The translations under genes and the position numbers were made by a program. The notes below the pieces were generated by a model. That model saw only the letters and a list, made by a program, of their open reading frames with translations, was not told the DNA's origin and searched no databases. A DNA stretch of 64,000 bases, taken from the NCBI GenBank assembly GCA_020160805.1, contig JAIUPO010000009.1, forward strand, positions 62,001 through 126,000. The letters run 5' to 3'. This stretch comes from Actinomycetota bacterium (lineage in GTDB: Bacteria; Actinomycetota; Actinomycetes; Actinomycetales; Dermatophilaceae). Positions 1 to 8,734 of this stretch are shown here, piece by piece; position 1 is the first letter of the stretch, and the number at the start of each line of letters is the position of its first letter.

Positions 1-2
1 CC

Positions 3-1256
3 ATCCTGGCCAGCCTGGCCGTTGGCGCCACGGCGATCACGCAGATCATCGCCTACACCGCCGCTGGCACCTCCGGAGGGCTGCCGCTCTTCGGCGCGGG
101 CCTGGAACAGGTCGTCACGATGCTCGGGGTCCTCGTGGCGCCGATGGCGATCCTCGCGGGCGGCGGGGCCGTGTCTTTCGCTCGGACGGCGACGGGCTTC
201 GTTGGCCGGTCGATCGAGCGGACGGCGCGCGGCCGAAGCGCGCCGCTCGTGGTCATCGCCACCCTCCTCCTCGTTCTGGCCGTCGCGATGACCGTCATGG
301 ATGTGGCGGGCGCTCGCAGCCCCGGTCGATGGCTGGTGCGTCTCGCCGTGACTGCCGCTGTGATGGTGCTGGGCATCGCATGGTGGCGCTGGGCTGCCAG
401 AGGCGTCCCGGCGACCGCCGATGCCGTCGAAAGCGGTGCCTCGACCGGTGCGCCGACCGTCGCTATCGTCCTTGCCGCGTTCACCGCGCCCCTGACCCTC
501 GGCCTGGTCGCCGCAAGCGTGCTCAGCGCCGTGGGCGGCGGCACCGGCCTCGTCGGCCCCGTCACCAGGCTCGCCGACGCGATGGGGCATGCGTGGACCG
601 GCACGACATACGCCCTGCTCGTCGGGGCACTCTTCCTCGCCGCCGCCGCGTATGTCGCCCGCTCCCGCCCCAGCCTCGCGGCTGCCTGGCTGGGGCTGGC
701 CGGCCTCGTTCTCATCGCCCTCGTGGGCTGGAATCAGCTCTTCCCCGGCCCCGAGTGGGGTGGCTTCACGATCACCGACATCGCCCGGGCGGGGTCCGTG
801 CTCCTCCTCGCGGGCGCGGTGTGGTTGCTCGTGCGGCTGCGGTCATTGCCGCTGCTGCTCGCGGCGTTCGACGTTCGGGAAGCCTTCGCGATCAGCGGCG
901 TGCTCGTGTTGATCTTGCAGGGCTCGTTCGCGGCCGATCCGTTCGGTGCGCTCTTCGGCTTCGCCGGGATCGGGTTGGTCTTCTTCGGTGTGGTCTGGGG
1001 CTTCCTGACCTCCGGCGCGCACTCCTCCGTCACCGGCCTCCCCGGCCTCGGGCGCACGGCGGTGTTGTTGTCGTATGCCGTGCTCAGCACCACCCTGCTC
1101 GCCTGGGGGCTCGCAACCGGCCCGGACGCGCACGCCACGATGAGTGGCGCCTTCGGTCAGGTCGGCAGCAATCTCCTGGGCAGCACCGTGCTGCTCGCGC
1201 TCATTGCCGCGTGGCTGCCAGGTCAGTCGACGCCGATTCACTCCCGGGCAGCCTGA
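3..1256 (+). CDS. polytopic membrane protein, 5' end outside window
   Basis: This frame is open from the first bases of the window and ends at a stop at 1254-1256, so only the C-terminal 417 residues are present. It is almost entirely hydrophobic, with roughly ten or more predicted membrane helices separated by short Arg-rich loops (for example the stretch around 190-240). An internal ATG at 120 is possible, but the open, equally hydrophobic upstream frame argues that the gene starts before the window. I do not recognise the family and assign no function. The last 19 bases overlap the convergent CGNR gene on the other strand. Confidence 0.75.
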   Translation: MLASLAVGATAITQIIAYTAAGTSGGLPLFGAGLEQVVTMLGVLVAPMAILAGGGAVSFARTATGFVGRSIERTARGRSAPLVVIATLLLVLAVAMTVMDVAGARSPGRWLVRLAVTAAVMVLGIAWWRWAARGVPATADAVESGASTGAPTVAIVLAAFTAPLTLGLVAASVLSAVGGGTGLVGPVTRLADAMGHAWTGTTYALLVGALFLAAAAYVARSRPSLAAAWLGLAGLVLIALVGWNQLFPGPEWGGFTITDIARAGSVLLLAGAVWLLVRLRSLPLLLAAFDVREAFAISGVLVLILQGSFAADPFGALFGFAGIGLVFFGVVWGFLTSGAHSSVTGLPGLGRTAVLLSYAVLSTTLLAWGLATGPDAHATMSGAFGQVGSNLLGSTVLLALIAAWLPGQSTPIHSRAA

Positions 1257-1777
1257 CGCGCTCGGTAGGCCGCGACGGCATTGCGATTGCTGCAGGCGGT
1301 GGAGCAGTAAATCCGCGAGCGATTGCGCGACAGGTCGAGCACCACGCCCTCGCACGTTTCATCCGCGCACACCGCAAGCCGGCTGAGCTCGTCCGCGCGG
1401 ATGAGGTCGATCATCGCCATCGCCGTCTCCACGAGGATCCGATCGGCCCACGGTGCATCCGGCCCCGACGCGTGGATGTGCCAGTCGAAACCTTCGTGCC
1501 GGACCAACTGCGGCAAGGCTTTGGCCTCCGCGAGCATGGCGTTGATCAGCGCGGGCGCGGTGTCGCGGTCGGCGAGCAGCAACTCGCGCAGCCGTGGCCG
1601 CAGGCCGATGACCTGCGCAAACTCTGCCCTGTCCCGGTCGTGACGACCGGTGTATTCCCATTGGACAAAGAACGCATCGAGGTCGGCCGGGGTCGTGAGG
1701 GTCGCCGGCTCCAAGCCCGAGTTGACCAATGCCGCGGCGGCCGTGAGGGCCAGCCGTGCGTCATGAGTCAAATTCAT
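1238..1777 (-). CDS. CGNR zinc-finger / ABATE domain regulator
   Basis: The 179-residue protein has an alpha-helical N-terminal region typical of the ABATE (putative stress-induced regulator) domain and a C-terminal zinc finger with the spacing CADETC...YCSTACSNR. The usual CGNR signature appears here as CSNR. Family members are thought to be DNA-binding transcriptional regulators, though ligands are unknown. The gene is divergent from the EamA exporter at 1817 with only 39 bp between them, so it may control that exporter; this is inferred from context. A TAATAT box lies 7-8 bases upstream of the ATG, suggesting a leaderless message. Its 3' end overlaps the end of the preceding membrane protein gene. 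Confidence 0.8.
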   Translation of the reverse strand: MNLTHDARLALTAAAALVNSGLEPATLTTPADLDAFFVQWEYTGRHDRDRAEFAQVIGLRPRLRELLLADRDTAPALINAMLAEAKALPQLVRHEGFDWHIHASGPDAPWADRILVETAMAMIDLIRADELSRLAVCADETCEGVVLDLSRNRSRIYCSTACSNRNAVAAYRARQAARE

Positions 1778-1778
1778 G

Positions 1779-1808
1779 TTGACATATTACCTGCTCCTTC
1801 CGTACTGT
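1779..1808 (+). promoter_or_regulatory. promoter of EamA gene, probably leaderless
   Basis: TTGACA (1779-1784) and TACTGT (1803-1808) are separated by 18 bp. The ATG at 1817 begins 8 bases after the -10 box, so transcription probably starts at or next to the start codon. The opposite strand of the same 39-bp gap carries TAATAT for the divergent CGNR gene, so the two promoters overlap. Confidence 0.55.
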
Positions 1809-1816
1809 AATGCGTC

Positions 1817-2809
1817 ATGGCACTGATGACGGATGACGTGGTGGCCGTGCAGGGGGCGTCTACCGCGTCCTCCCGACTCGGCGTCGGCCTGGGCTTGGCT
1901 CTGGCGTCGGCGACCGGGTTCGCACTCTCCGGCCCCCTGGCCCGCGGTCTCCTCGACACCGGCTGGAATGCCGCCGCTGTCGTCCTCGTGCGTATGACCG
2001 TCGCCGCGCTCGTCCTGCTGCCCTTTGGCGTGCGCGCCCTTCGCGGGAACTGGACTGCGCTGCGCCAGACCTGGCGCACCGTCCTGCTCTATGGCGCGCT
2101 CGCCGTCGCCGGCGCCCAGTTCTGCTACTTCTCCGCCGTCGCCCACATGGCCGTCGGCCCGGCCCTGCTCATCGAGTACACCGCCCCCGCAGCGGTCGTC
2201 GGTTGGCTCTGGCTGCGACACGGTCAGCGCCCGGGATTGCTCACGCTCGCGGGAGCTTTCGTCGCCGTCCTCGGTTTGGTCCTCGTGCTCGACCTCCTTT
2301 CTGGTGGAGCCGACGTCAGCCCCATCGGTGTGCTCTGGTCTCTCGGCGCTATGGTCGGCGCCGCGTCGTACTTCATCATCTCGGCCGACACTGACAACGG
2401 CCTCCCGCCGATCTCGCTGGCCGCCGGAGGACTGGTCGTTGGCGCTGCTCTGCTGGGCCTCCTGGGCCTCAGCGGGATCCTGGACATGCAGCGCGCGGCG
2501 GAGGACACGACATACGCGGCCCACACTTTCCCCTGGTGGGCACCCCTGCTGGCGCTGGGCGTGGTGACGGCCGCGGCGGCATACGTCCTGGGCATCATGG
2601 GCACCCGCATCCTCGGCTCCCGCCTGGCCTCCTTCGTGGCGCTCTCCGAGGTGCTGGCGGCCGTGATCTTTGCCTGGCTGCTGCTCGGCCAGGTCCCCGC
2701 CCCCGTGCAGATCCTCGGCGGCGCGCTCGTGCTGCTCGGCGTCATCGGCGTCAAGCTCGGGGAGAAGACCGTCGAGGTCGGCCCCGAACTCGAGCTCGAC
2801 ATTCCCTAA
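1817..2809 (+). CDS. EamA/DMT-family transporter
   Basis: The 330-residue protein has about ten hydrophobic helices in two repeated halves, the arrangement of EamA (drug/metabolite transporter) exporters such as the threonine/homoserine exporter RhtA. The Pro/Gly-rich helix near residues 60-130 and the second-half sequence around TRILGSRLASFVALSEV fit the family. The substrate cannot be read from sequence; amino-acid or metabolite export is typical. ATG 1817 is chosen because a -10 box sits 8 bases upstream; an internal ATG at 1826 is the alternative. The CGNR regulator diverges from it. Confidence 0.8.
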   Translation: MALMTDDVVAVQGASTASSRLGVGLGLALASATGFALSGPLARGLLDTGWNAAAVVLVRMTVAALVLLPFGVRALRGNWTALRQTWRTVLLYGALAVAGAQFCYFSAVAHMAVGPALLIEYTAPAAVVGWLWLRHGQRPGLLTLAGAFVAVLGLVLVLDLLSGGADVSPIGVLWSLGAMVGAASYFIISADTDNGLPPISLAAGGLVVGAALLGLLGLSGILDMQRAAEDTTYAAHTFPWWAPLLALGVVTAAAAYVLGIMGTRILGSRLASFVALSEVLAAVIFAWLLLGQVPAPVQILGGALVLLGVIGVKLGEKTVEVGPELELDIP

Positions 2810-2925
2810 GCCGACGCCCGCAACGTCAGCGAGCGGCCGCAACAACACCCGACCGGCGCATCGACACCCACTGCAGAGTGTGTCAATGCGCGGATCGGGT
2901 GTTTGAGTGGCCCGGCGAACTGCCC

Positions 2926-3333
2926 TCAGCCCGGCAGAACGCTGACTCCCGCCGTCCCCGCAGCCCTTCGCAAGCGCACGTCCAATGTCGCAAGGGGCAG
3001 GCCGCGGGCTTCCGCGAGCCAAAGGTTTGATGCGTCGTAGGTCGTGAGCCCATGAGTTCGCGCGAGGCCAAGCACGACGGCTGGAGTCGGACAGTCCGGC
3101 GCGATGGTGATCGGAAGTTGCATCAGCAGATTCACAAAACGTGCGCTCTGTGCTTCCGTGAGCCGACCGCGCCGCTCCGCGGAGATCAGCCCATTCGTGA
3201 CTTCCAAAGTCCACAACGGCGAGGCCAATGCGCCCTCGGCGACCACGAGGTCAAGGATGTCCTCCGTCGAGGGAGTCGCCTCATCCTCAAAGCACCACGT
3301 CATCGTCACCGAGGTGTCGATGACAACGCTCAC
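2926..3333 (-). CDS. PIN-domain ribonuclease (VapC-like), no adjacent antitoxin
   Basis: The 135-residue protein has the PIN-fold acidic residues: VIDTS near the start, an E in the LEVTNGL region, and DASNLWLAEA with a final LATLD. The N-terminal TWCFEDE motif is typical of one VapC subgroup. VapC toxins cleave tRNA or rRNA and are normally preceded by a small antitoxin gene. Here the gene follows the amino-acid ABC ATPase gene by only 31 bp, so there is no room for an antitoxin upstream, and none is visible in the 116 bp downstream. It may be an orphan toxin or silenced by another locus. Domain confidence is high; toxicity is inference. Confidence 0.75.
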   Translation of the reverse strand: MSVVIDTSVTMTWCFEDEATPSTEDILDLVVAEGALASPLWTLEVTNGLISAERRGRLTEAQSARFVNLLMQLPITIAPDCPTPAVVLGLARTHGLTTYDASNLWLAEARGLPLATLDVRLRRAAGTAGVSVLPG

Positions 3334-3364
3334 CGCCGGCCCTCATCTCGCAGTCTGAATGGAC

Positions 3365-4192
3365 TCAGCTGTCCTGAGTCAGCCCCAAGGGGTCGGCGAC
3401 GGCGGCGACCGCCTGCTCGTGCTCGGACTGCATACGTCTCAGGAAGGTCTGGGTGCGCTCGTGCTGCGGGTTGTTGATGACCTGCTTGGGGTCACCCTGC
3501 TCGACGACGACCCCGCCGTCCATGAAGACCACTCGGTCGGCGACATCGCGCGCGAAGGCCATCTCGTGGGTGACGACGATCATCGTCATCCCCTCCTTGG
3601 CCAGCTCCCGCATGACGGTCAGGACCTCGCCGACCAGCTCGGGGTCGAGCGCCGACGTCGGCTCGTCGAAGAGCATCAGCTTCGGTCGCATCGCCAGAGC
3701 CCGCGCAATCGCGACCCGCTGCTGCTGCCCACCCGAGAGCTGCCCGGGGTATGCCAGCGGCTTGTCCGCGAGCCCCACGCGCTCGAGCAACTCCTTGGCC
3801 CGGACGGTCACCTCGGCCTTCTTCTCCCCCTTGACCTGCACCGGGGCCTCGATGATGTTGTCGAGGACGGTCTTGTGCGGGAAGAGATTGAAGCGCTGGA
3901 AGACCATGCCGATCTCGCGGCGCTGGCGGGCGATCTCCTTGTCGTGCAGGCGATGCAGCACCCCGCCCTTGTCGGCATACCCCATGAGCTCGCCATCGAC
4001 CCAGATCCGGCCGCCGTTGATGGTCTCCAACTGGTTGATGCAACGCAGGAAGGTCGTCTTGCCCGAGCCGGAGGGGCCGAGGAAGCAGACGACTTCACCC
4101 TTGTGGACGTCCATGTCGATGCCCTTGAGCACCTGGTTGTCGCCGAATGACTTGGTCACATTGACCGCGTGGACGAGCGGCATATCGGCCAT
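3365..4192 (-). CDS. glnQ: amino-acid ABC transporter ATP-binding protein
   Basis: This 275-residue ATPase has Walker A GPSGSGKT (about residues 39-46), a Q-loop in [10 protein letters not shown], the signature LSGGQQQR, Walker [13 protein letters not shown] and the H-loop VVTHE. The pattern matches GlnQ/HisP-type ATPases of polar amino-acid importers. Its ATG overlaps the stop codon of the permease gene (TAATG), so the two are translationally coupled. The binding-protein gene at the head of the operon has a premature stop, so the importer may be impaired. Substrate (glutamine, glutamate or another polar amino acid) is not determined. Confidence 0.9.
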   Translation of the reverse strand: MADMPLVHAVNVTKSFGDNQVLKGIDMDVHKGEVVCFLGPSGSGKTTFLRCINQLETINGGRIWVDGELMGYADKGGVLHRLHDKEIARQRREIGMVFQRFNLFPHKTVLDNIIEAPVQVKGEKKAEVTVRAKELLERVGLADKPLAYPGQLSGGQQQRVAIARALAMRPKLMLFDEPTSALDPELVGEVLTVMRELAKEGMTMIVVTHEMAFARDVADRVVFMDGGVVVEQGDPKQVINNPQHERTQTFLRRMQSEHEQAVAAVADPLGLTQDS

Positions 4193-5148
4193 TAGTGATC
4201 ACCCGTCCGAGAGAGCAGGTCCTTGACCTTGCGTTCGCGCTTGGTTGGAGCCTGGGCGCCAAAGCCGCGACCAAAGTAGCGCTCCAAGTAGCTCTGGCCG
4301 ACCATGAGAATCGAGCAGACGATGAGGTACCACATCACGGCCGCCATGAAGCCGGGCACGATCTTGAAGCTGCGCTGGCCGAAGCCATAGGCCTGGAAAT
4401 ACAACTCGGTGATGATCGAGGCCGCGATGAAGAGCGAGGTGTCCTTGACCATGGCGATGGTCTCGTTGCCCGTGGGCGGCACGATGACGCGCATGGCCTG
4501 GGGCAGGATGATGCGGCGCATGGCCTGGCCGGGCGACATACCCAGGGCTTGGGCTGCCTCGCCTTGGCCCTTGTCCACGGACAGGATGCCGGCCCGGGCG
4601 ATCTCGGCCATGTAGGCCGCCTCGGACAAGCCCAAGCCGAGGATGCCGACCCAGATCGTGCTGGAAATGTCATTCCAACTGAACGACCAGAAGGTCAGGT
4701 CCGTCGAGAGCCCGAGGGCTCCGGCGATCTGTTGACCAAACGGGACGCCGATGTCGAACTCGCGGTAGAGCAGCGCAATCGCGCCGCCCATGAAGGCGAG
4801 CAGCACATAGCGCGGCATCGCGCGGAAGAACCAGGTGTAGGCGAAGGAGACTCCGCGCAGAACGGGATTCTCCGACAGGCGCATTACCGCGAGGATCACC
4901 CCCAGCACGATGCCGAGGATCATCGCGCCGATGGTGCCGAGGATCGTGCCCTTCCAGAGGCCGTTGATGACCGGCTTCTGCTGCATGATCTGGAACGCGA
5001 AACCCCAGTCCCACTTGGGATTCGTGATGAACGAACTGATCAACATCGCGACGAGGATCGCGATGATCACCAGGGCGACCCATCGGCCGGGATGCCGGAC
5101 CGGCCGGGCGTGGATCTCGCCCGGCCGGTCGACGGTGTCGGTGCTCAT
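4192..5148 (-). CDS. amino-acid ABC transporter permease
   Basis: This 318-residue membrane protein has a cytoplasmic N-terminus, an early helix near residues 30-50, and the HisM/GlnP permease core with the EAA-like loop near [23 protein letters not shown] long periplasmic segment between the first two helices is common in actinobacterial members. ATG 5148 is chosen because it overlaps the original stop of the binding-protein gene (TGATG); longer upstream frames run into that gene. Stop and next start overlap by one base, so permease and ATPase are coupled. It forms the membrane channel of the importer. Confidence 0.85.
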   Translation of the reverse strand: MSTDTVDRPGEIHARPVRHPGRWVALVIIAILVAMLISSFITNPKWDWGFAFQIMQQKPVINGLWKGTILGTIGAMILGIVLGVILAVMRLSENPVLRGVSFAYTWFFRAMPRYVLLAFMGGAIALLYREFDIGVPFGQQIAGALGLSTDLTFWSFSWNDISSTIWVGILGLGLSEAAYMAEIARAGILSVDKGQGEAAQALGMSPGQAMRRIILPQAMRVIVPPTGNETIAMVKDTSLFIAASIITELYFQAYGFGQRSFKIVPGFMAAVMWYLIVCSILMVGQSYLERYFGRGFGAQAPTKRERKVKDLLSRTGDH

Positions 5149-6077
5149 CAGCCGACGGACGGGTTCACGGCGAAGTCGTTGATCGCGCCGCCCTCGGTCT
5201 TCCACTTGGTGAGGATGGTCTTGTACGTGCCGTCAGCATCCAGCGACTTCAGCGCATCCGCGATGGCCTGACCGAACTCGGTCTGATCCTTGGGCAGGAC
5301 GTAGCCGTAGGGCGCGGAGTCGTACTACTCGCCGAGGAGTTCGAGCTCCCCATTGGTCGTCTCGACCGCGGAGATCGCCGGCGGCAGGTCGACCATCATC
5401 GCGTCGGCCTTGCCGGACTGAACCATCGCGGTGACCTTGCCCTGGTCGGCGTCGATCAGCAGCTCGATCGGGGGCTTGCCGGCGTCCACGCACTTCTTGT
5501 TCCGCGCGGGGTAGTCGACATCGGACTGCACGGTCGCCTTCTGCGCCGCGACCTTCTTGCCGCAGGCGTTCTCGGGGTCGACGCCCGCCGGATTGCCCTT
5601 GGCAACGACCCACTGCGTGCCGGCGGTGAAGTAGCTGACCATCGTCGCTTCCTTCATCCGGTCGGCGTTGATGGTGAAGGAGGAGATGCCGATGTCGTAC
5701 TTCCCGCTGCCGACACCAAGGATGATCTGGTCGAAGCCGGTGGGGACCCACTCGGTCTTCATGCCGAACTTTGCGGCGACGGCGTTGAAGAGGTCGACAT
5801 CCATGCCGATGACGGTCTTGCCGTCGGCGTCGAGATATTCGTTGGGCTGGTAGGTCGCGTCCGTGCCGATCTTGATGACGCCCGCTGACTTGATGGACGC
5901 CGGCAGCTTCGCGACGAGCGCGGGGTCGACGGCTTCGGTCGTGCTGGACGAGGTCTGGCTGCCAGCGCCGCCGGAGGTCGAGGAAGTCGTCGACAGGGAA
6001 TCGGACCCACACGCGCTGAGTGTCAGGGCGGCGCAGGCGATGCCGGCGAGGGCGAATGCGGGGGAACGGCGGAACAC
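5148..6077 (-). pseudogene. amino-acid ABC substrate-binding lipoprotein with internal TAG
   Basis: GTG 6077 follows a GGAGG ribosome-binding site. The product starts with a lipoprotein signal ending LTLSACGS, followed by a Ser/Thr/Gly-rich linker and a type-2 periplasmic binding fold with the family-typical GTDATYQPNEY and GKYDIGISSFTI. At 5327-5325 an in-frame TAG interrupts the frame after GELELLGE. The frame then continues with YDSAPYGYVLPKD to a normal stop overlapping the permease start. Homologues usually have Q or V at that position, so one C-to-T change (CAG to TAG) would explain it. The truncated protein lacks the last 58 residues of lobe I. TAG is used as an ordinary stop elsewhere here, so recoding is unlikely. 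Confidence 0.8.
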
Positions 6078-6240
6078 GGTTGAGCCTCCAGAGCGCGGCG
6101 ATGCGGTGGCCACCGGCTGGCGGCCTCTCGGGGAGAGTAACCCGTCTCACTTTCCCTGCCCAGCACGCACACGTCACGATCCTGTTCCCGTCGCGCCGCG
6201 GTTCTGCCAGTTGTCGGCCGGGCCTGCCAGGATGGGGCGT

Positions 6241-6626
6241 ATGCAGAACATGCTCATCAAGGTCGGGGTCAACGCGGTTGCCCTGTGGGTTGCGGCGCTC
6301 GTGGTCGACGGCGTGCGACTCGGCGAGGACGCGGACAAGCTCTCGACGCGGCTGCTGACCATCCTGCTGGTGGCGGTCATCTTCGGTGTTGTGAACGCTC
6401 TGGTGAAGCCGATCGCCAAGGTCCTCTCGTTCCCGGCGATTGTGCTGACGCTCGGGCTGTTCACCTTCATCGTGAACGCCTTCATGTTGCAGATCACCGA
6501 ATGGGTCTGTGATGCGTTGAATTGGACTTCACCATCGACCACTTCTTCTGGAATGCCGTCATGGCGGCGCTGGTGATCACGTTGGTCTCGATGGTCCTGA
6601 ACTTCGTTCTGCCCGACAACGATTGA
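6241..6626 (+). pseudogene. phage-holin-family-4-like membrane protein, frameshifted
   Basis: The protein begins MQNMLIKVGVNAVALWVAAL and has three to four hydrophobic helices, with the NALVKPIAKVLSFP segment typical of the small membrane family PF04020 (named phage holin family 4, of unknown chromosomal role). Around 6517-6522 the frame is lost after CDAL. A one-base-shifted frame continues FTIDHFFWNAVMAAL to the natural stop at 6624-6626, restoring the family's last helix. One missing G would explain it. It may be a true mutation or a sequence error. A CAGGAT box 7 bases before the ATG suggests a leaderless promoter. Confidence 0.65.
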
Positions 6627-6636
6627 TGCAGGACGT

Positions 6637-7728
6637 ATGACGATGGGTCACGACCTCCCCCAGCCGCGCGCCGTCCTGGGCGGGCTCCCCGCATACAAGC
6701 CAGGCAAGCCGCCGACCCCGGTGGCCGGGTTGACGGCATACAAGATCTCCTCCAACGAGAACCCATATGCCCCGCTGCCCAGCGTCCTCGACGCGGTGCG
6801 GTGTGCGGCCGAGCGGATGAACCGCTATCCCGATATGGGCAATACCGCTCTGCGGGAAGCGCTTTCGACATACCTAGGTGTCCCCGCTGAGTGGATCGCC
6901 TGCGGCACCGGCTCGGTCGCCGTGCTCGGTCAGATCGTCGATGCGATGTGCGATGCCGGCGACGAGGTGATCTACGCCTGGCGCTCCTTCGAGGCCTATC
7001 CGATCGTGGTGGCTCTCGCGGGTGCCTTCTCGGTGCAAGTGCCGCTGACCAAGGAACACCGCCACGACCTGCCGGCGATGGCCGCGGCCGTCACCGACTC
7101 GACCAAAGTCATCCTCGTCTGCACTCCCAATAACCCCACCGGGACGATCGTCACCGACACCGAGTTGCGGACCTTCCTCGGGCGGGTGCCGCCGCACGTG
7201 CTGGTGGTCATCGACGAGGCGTATCTAGAGTTCGGGACCGATCCGGCGGCGCCGGATGCGCTCGCGTTGCTGCACGAGCACCCGAATGTCGTTGTGCTGC
7301 GGACCTTCTCGAAGGCCTACGGCCTCGCCGGCCTGCGGGTCGGATATGCCGTGGCCCACCCCGAGATCGCCGAGGCCTTGCGTATGACGGCCACGCCCTT
7401 CGGCGTGAACCTGCTCGCCCAGGAGGCGGCGGTGGCGTCACTGGCTGCGCGCGACGAGTTGGAGGTGCGGGTCAAGGACTTGGTCGCCGAGCGCGACCGC
7501 GTCGAGGCCGGGCTGGCCGAGCAGGGCTGGGTGTTGCCGCCCTCTCAGGCCAACTTCGTCTGGTTCCCGCTCGGCGAAGACACCCCCGCCTTTGCGGCCG
7601 CCTGCGAGGAGCAAGCCCTCACCGTGCGCCCGTATGCCGTCGACGGCGTCCGCGCCACCATCGGCGAGCCCGAAGCCTCCGACCGCCTGCTAGACATCGC
7701 CGCCGCCTGGCGCGCCGCGCGTCACTAG
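6637..7728 (+). CDS. hisC: histidinol-phosphate / aromatic aminotransferase
   Basis: The 363-residue protein is a class I/II PLP-dependent aminotransferase of the HisC group. Visible features are SSNENPYAPLP at the N-terminus, CTPNNPTGT, the IDEAYLEF aspartate region that contacts PLP, and the catalytic lysine in TFSKAYGLAGLRVGY. It has the usual family length. It lies alone, away from other his genes and just upstream of VapBC and the 2-oxoacid dehydrogenase operon, so it may be the second actinobacterial copy (HisC2/Pat), which can act on phenylpyruvate or imidazole-acetol phosphate. Reaction class is certain; preferred substrate is not. Confidence 0.85.
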   Translation: MTMGHDLPQPRAVLGGLPAYKPGKPPTPVAGLTAYKISSNENPYAPLPSVLDAVRCAAERMNRYPDMGNTALREALSTYLGVPAEWIACGTGSVAVLGQIVDAMCDAGDEVIYAWRSFEAYPIVVALAGAFSVQVPLTKEHRHDLPAMAAAVTDSTKVILVCTPNNPTGTIVTDTELRTFLGRVPPHVLVVIDEAYLEFGTDPAAPDALALLHEHPNVVVLRTFSKAYGLAGLRVGYAVAHPEIAEALRMTATPFGVNLLAQEAAVASLAARDELEVRVKDLVAERDRVEAGLAEQGWVLPPSQANFVWFPLGEDTPAFAAACEEQALTVRPYAVDGVRATIGEPEASDRLLDIAAAWRAARH

Positions 7729-7784
7729 GTCCCGCCCGCCCAGGGTTTAAGGGCCCGGGTGATCAGGCGCGGACAGCTGCTGAG

Positions 7785-7804
7785 GGTGTAACAAGGTGTA
7801 AAGT
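7785..7804 (+). promoter_or_regulatory. VapBC promoter with two direct repeats
   Basis: GGTGTAA occurs at 7785-7791 and again at 7795-7801, one helical turn apart. It runs into a TAAAGT -10 box (7799-7804) 7 bases before the vapB ATG. The arrangement fits autoregulation by VapB bound to direct repeats over a leaderless promoter. Confidence 0.4.
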
Positions 7805-7811
7805 TTCCCGT

Positions 7812-8087
7812 ATGGCCCTGAACATCAAGAATGACCGGGTCTGCGCTCTCGCAGCAGAGGCGGCGCGCAAGACCGGGCGCACCCAGGTCAGCGTGCTCGA
7901 GGAGGCGCTGACCAAATTCCTCGCCGACCTGACCACCGACGAGGACCACGCAGCGGCTGTGGCGCGCCGCATGGCCGCGTCGGAGAAGGTTGTGCAGGCC
8001 GCTAGGGCACTACTGACCGACGCCGACCGCGCGGCCATCAAGGCGGAGATGGCGGATATGTATGACGAGTGGGGCCTCCCGCGCTGA
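7812..8087 (+). CDS. vapB: VapB-family antitoxin
   Basis: The 91-residue protein starts MALNIKNDRVCALAAEAAR, the hallmark of the Rv0623-type VapB antitoxin family, whose N-terminus forms the DNA-binding part. The C-terminus (DMYDEWGLPR) is the tail that normally occupies the PIN active site of the partner toxin. The PIN gene starts 27 bases downstream on the same strand, forming a standard antitoxin-toxin operon. Direct repeats overlap the promoter. It should neutralise the adjacent VapC and repress its own transcription. Confidence 0.85.
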   Translation: MALNIKNDRVCALAAEAARKTGRTQVSVLEEALTKFLADLTTDEDHAAAVARRMAASEKVVQAARALLTDADRAAIKAEMADMYDEWGLPR

Positions 8088-8114
8088 TGGTCTCGATCTG
8101 ATGGTGCCTGTCTG

Positions 8115-8510
8115 ATGGTCATCGACACTTCGGCCGTGATCGCCATACTGCTCGGCGAGCCCGGGGCTGATCGGCTGCTTGGAGCCGTGAGCGCCGCGCC
8201 CGACAGATTGATGTCCTCGGCGAGCCTGGTCGAATGCGGGTTGGTCCTGCAAGGCCGCCTGGGAGCCGGCGCGGAGTCGCTTGTTTACGCGTTGTGCGCG
8301 GCGCAGGAAATCACGATCCTCCCGCTCACGACCGAGCAGGCTCGCATGGCCATTGCGGCACACTCACGATTTGGGCGCGGCAGTGGAAGCCGAGCCAGGC
8401 TCAACTTCGGTGACTGCTGCACCTACGCGCTGGCCAAGGCCACCCACCAGGAACTCCTCTTCGTCGGCGATGACTTCACGCATACCGATCTCAACTGGGC
8501 ACCCTGGTGA
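8115..8510 (+). CDS. vapC: VapC-family PIN ribonuclease toxin
   Basis: The 131-residue PIN protein begins VIDTSAVIAIL, with the first catalytic aspartate. It has E in SLVECGLVL, the central NFGDCCTYALAKA segment with the second aspartate, and FVGDDF with the last. It belongs with the VapB antitoxin just upstream. Expected activity is Mg-dependent cleavage of tRNA or rRNA when the antitoxin is lost. The ATG at 8115 follows a short AT-poor spacer with only a weak ribosome-binding site, which would favour antitoxin excess. Confidence 0.85.
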   Translation: MVIDTSAVIAILLGEPGADRLLGAVSAAPDRLMSSASLVECGLVLQGRLGAGAESLVYALCAAQEITILPLTTEQARMAIAAHSRFGRGSGSRARLNFGDCCTYALAKATHQELLFVGDDFTHTDLNWAPW

Positions 8511-8734
8511 CGGCCGGGGAGCGAGTGCTCGGCGGTCCGCGCGGCATACGACCTCCGATAACCTTGCCCACAACGCGCAAGCGAGACGCGGCCACGAGGA
8601 CGTGACCGTGACGCCCGCCGCGCCGCAGCCCGTCTCAGCCGGTCACCCCCGGAGCGGACGCCGGCTGTGGACGGCGATTCGACTGAAGCACCCGGCCGGC
8701 GGACACCCCGCATACGGGTGGGGAACGGAGCGAG

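Noticed and set aside
1787-3214. 475-residue minus-strand open frame
   Set aside because: It runs antisense to the EamA transporter and part of the PIN gene, has shadow-type composition (Glu/Gly/Arg/His-rich) and no recognisable domain.
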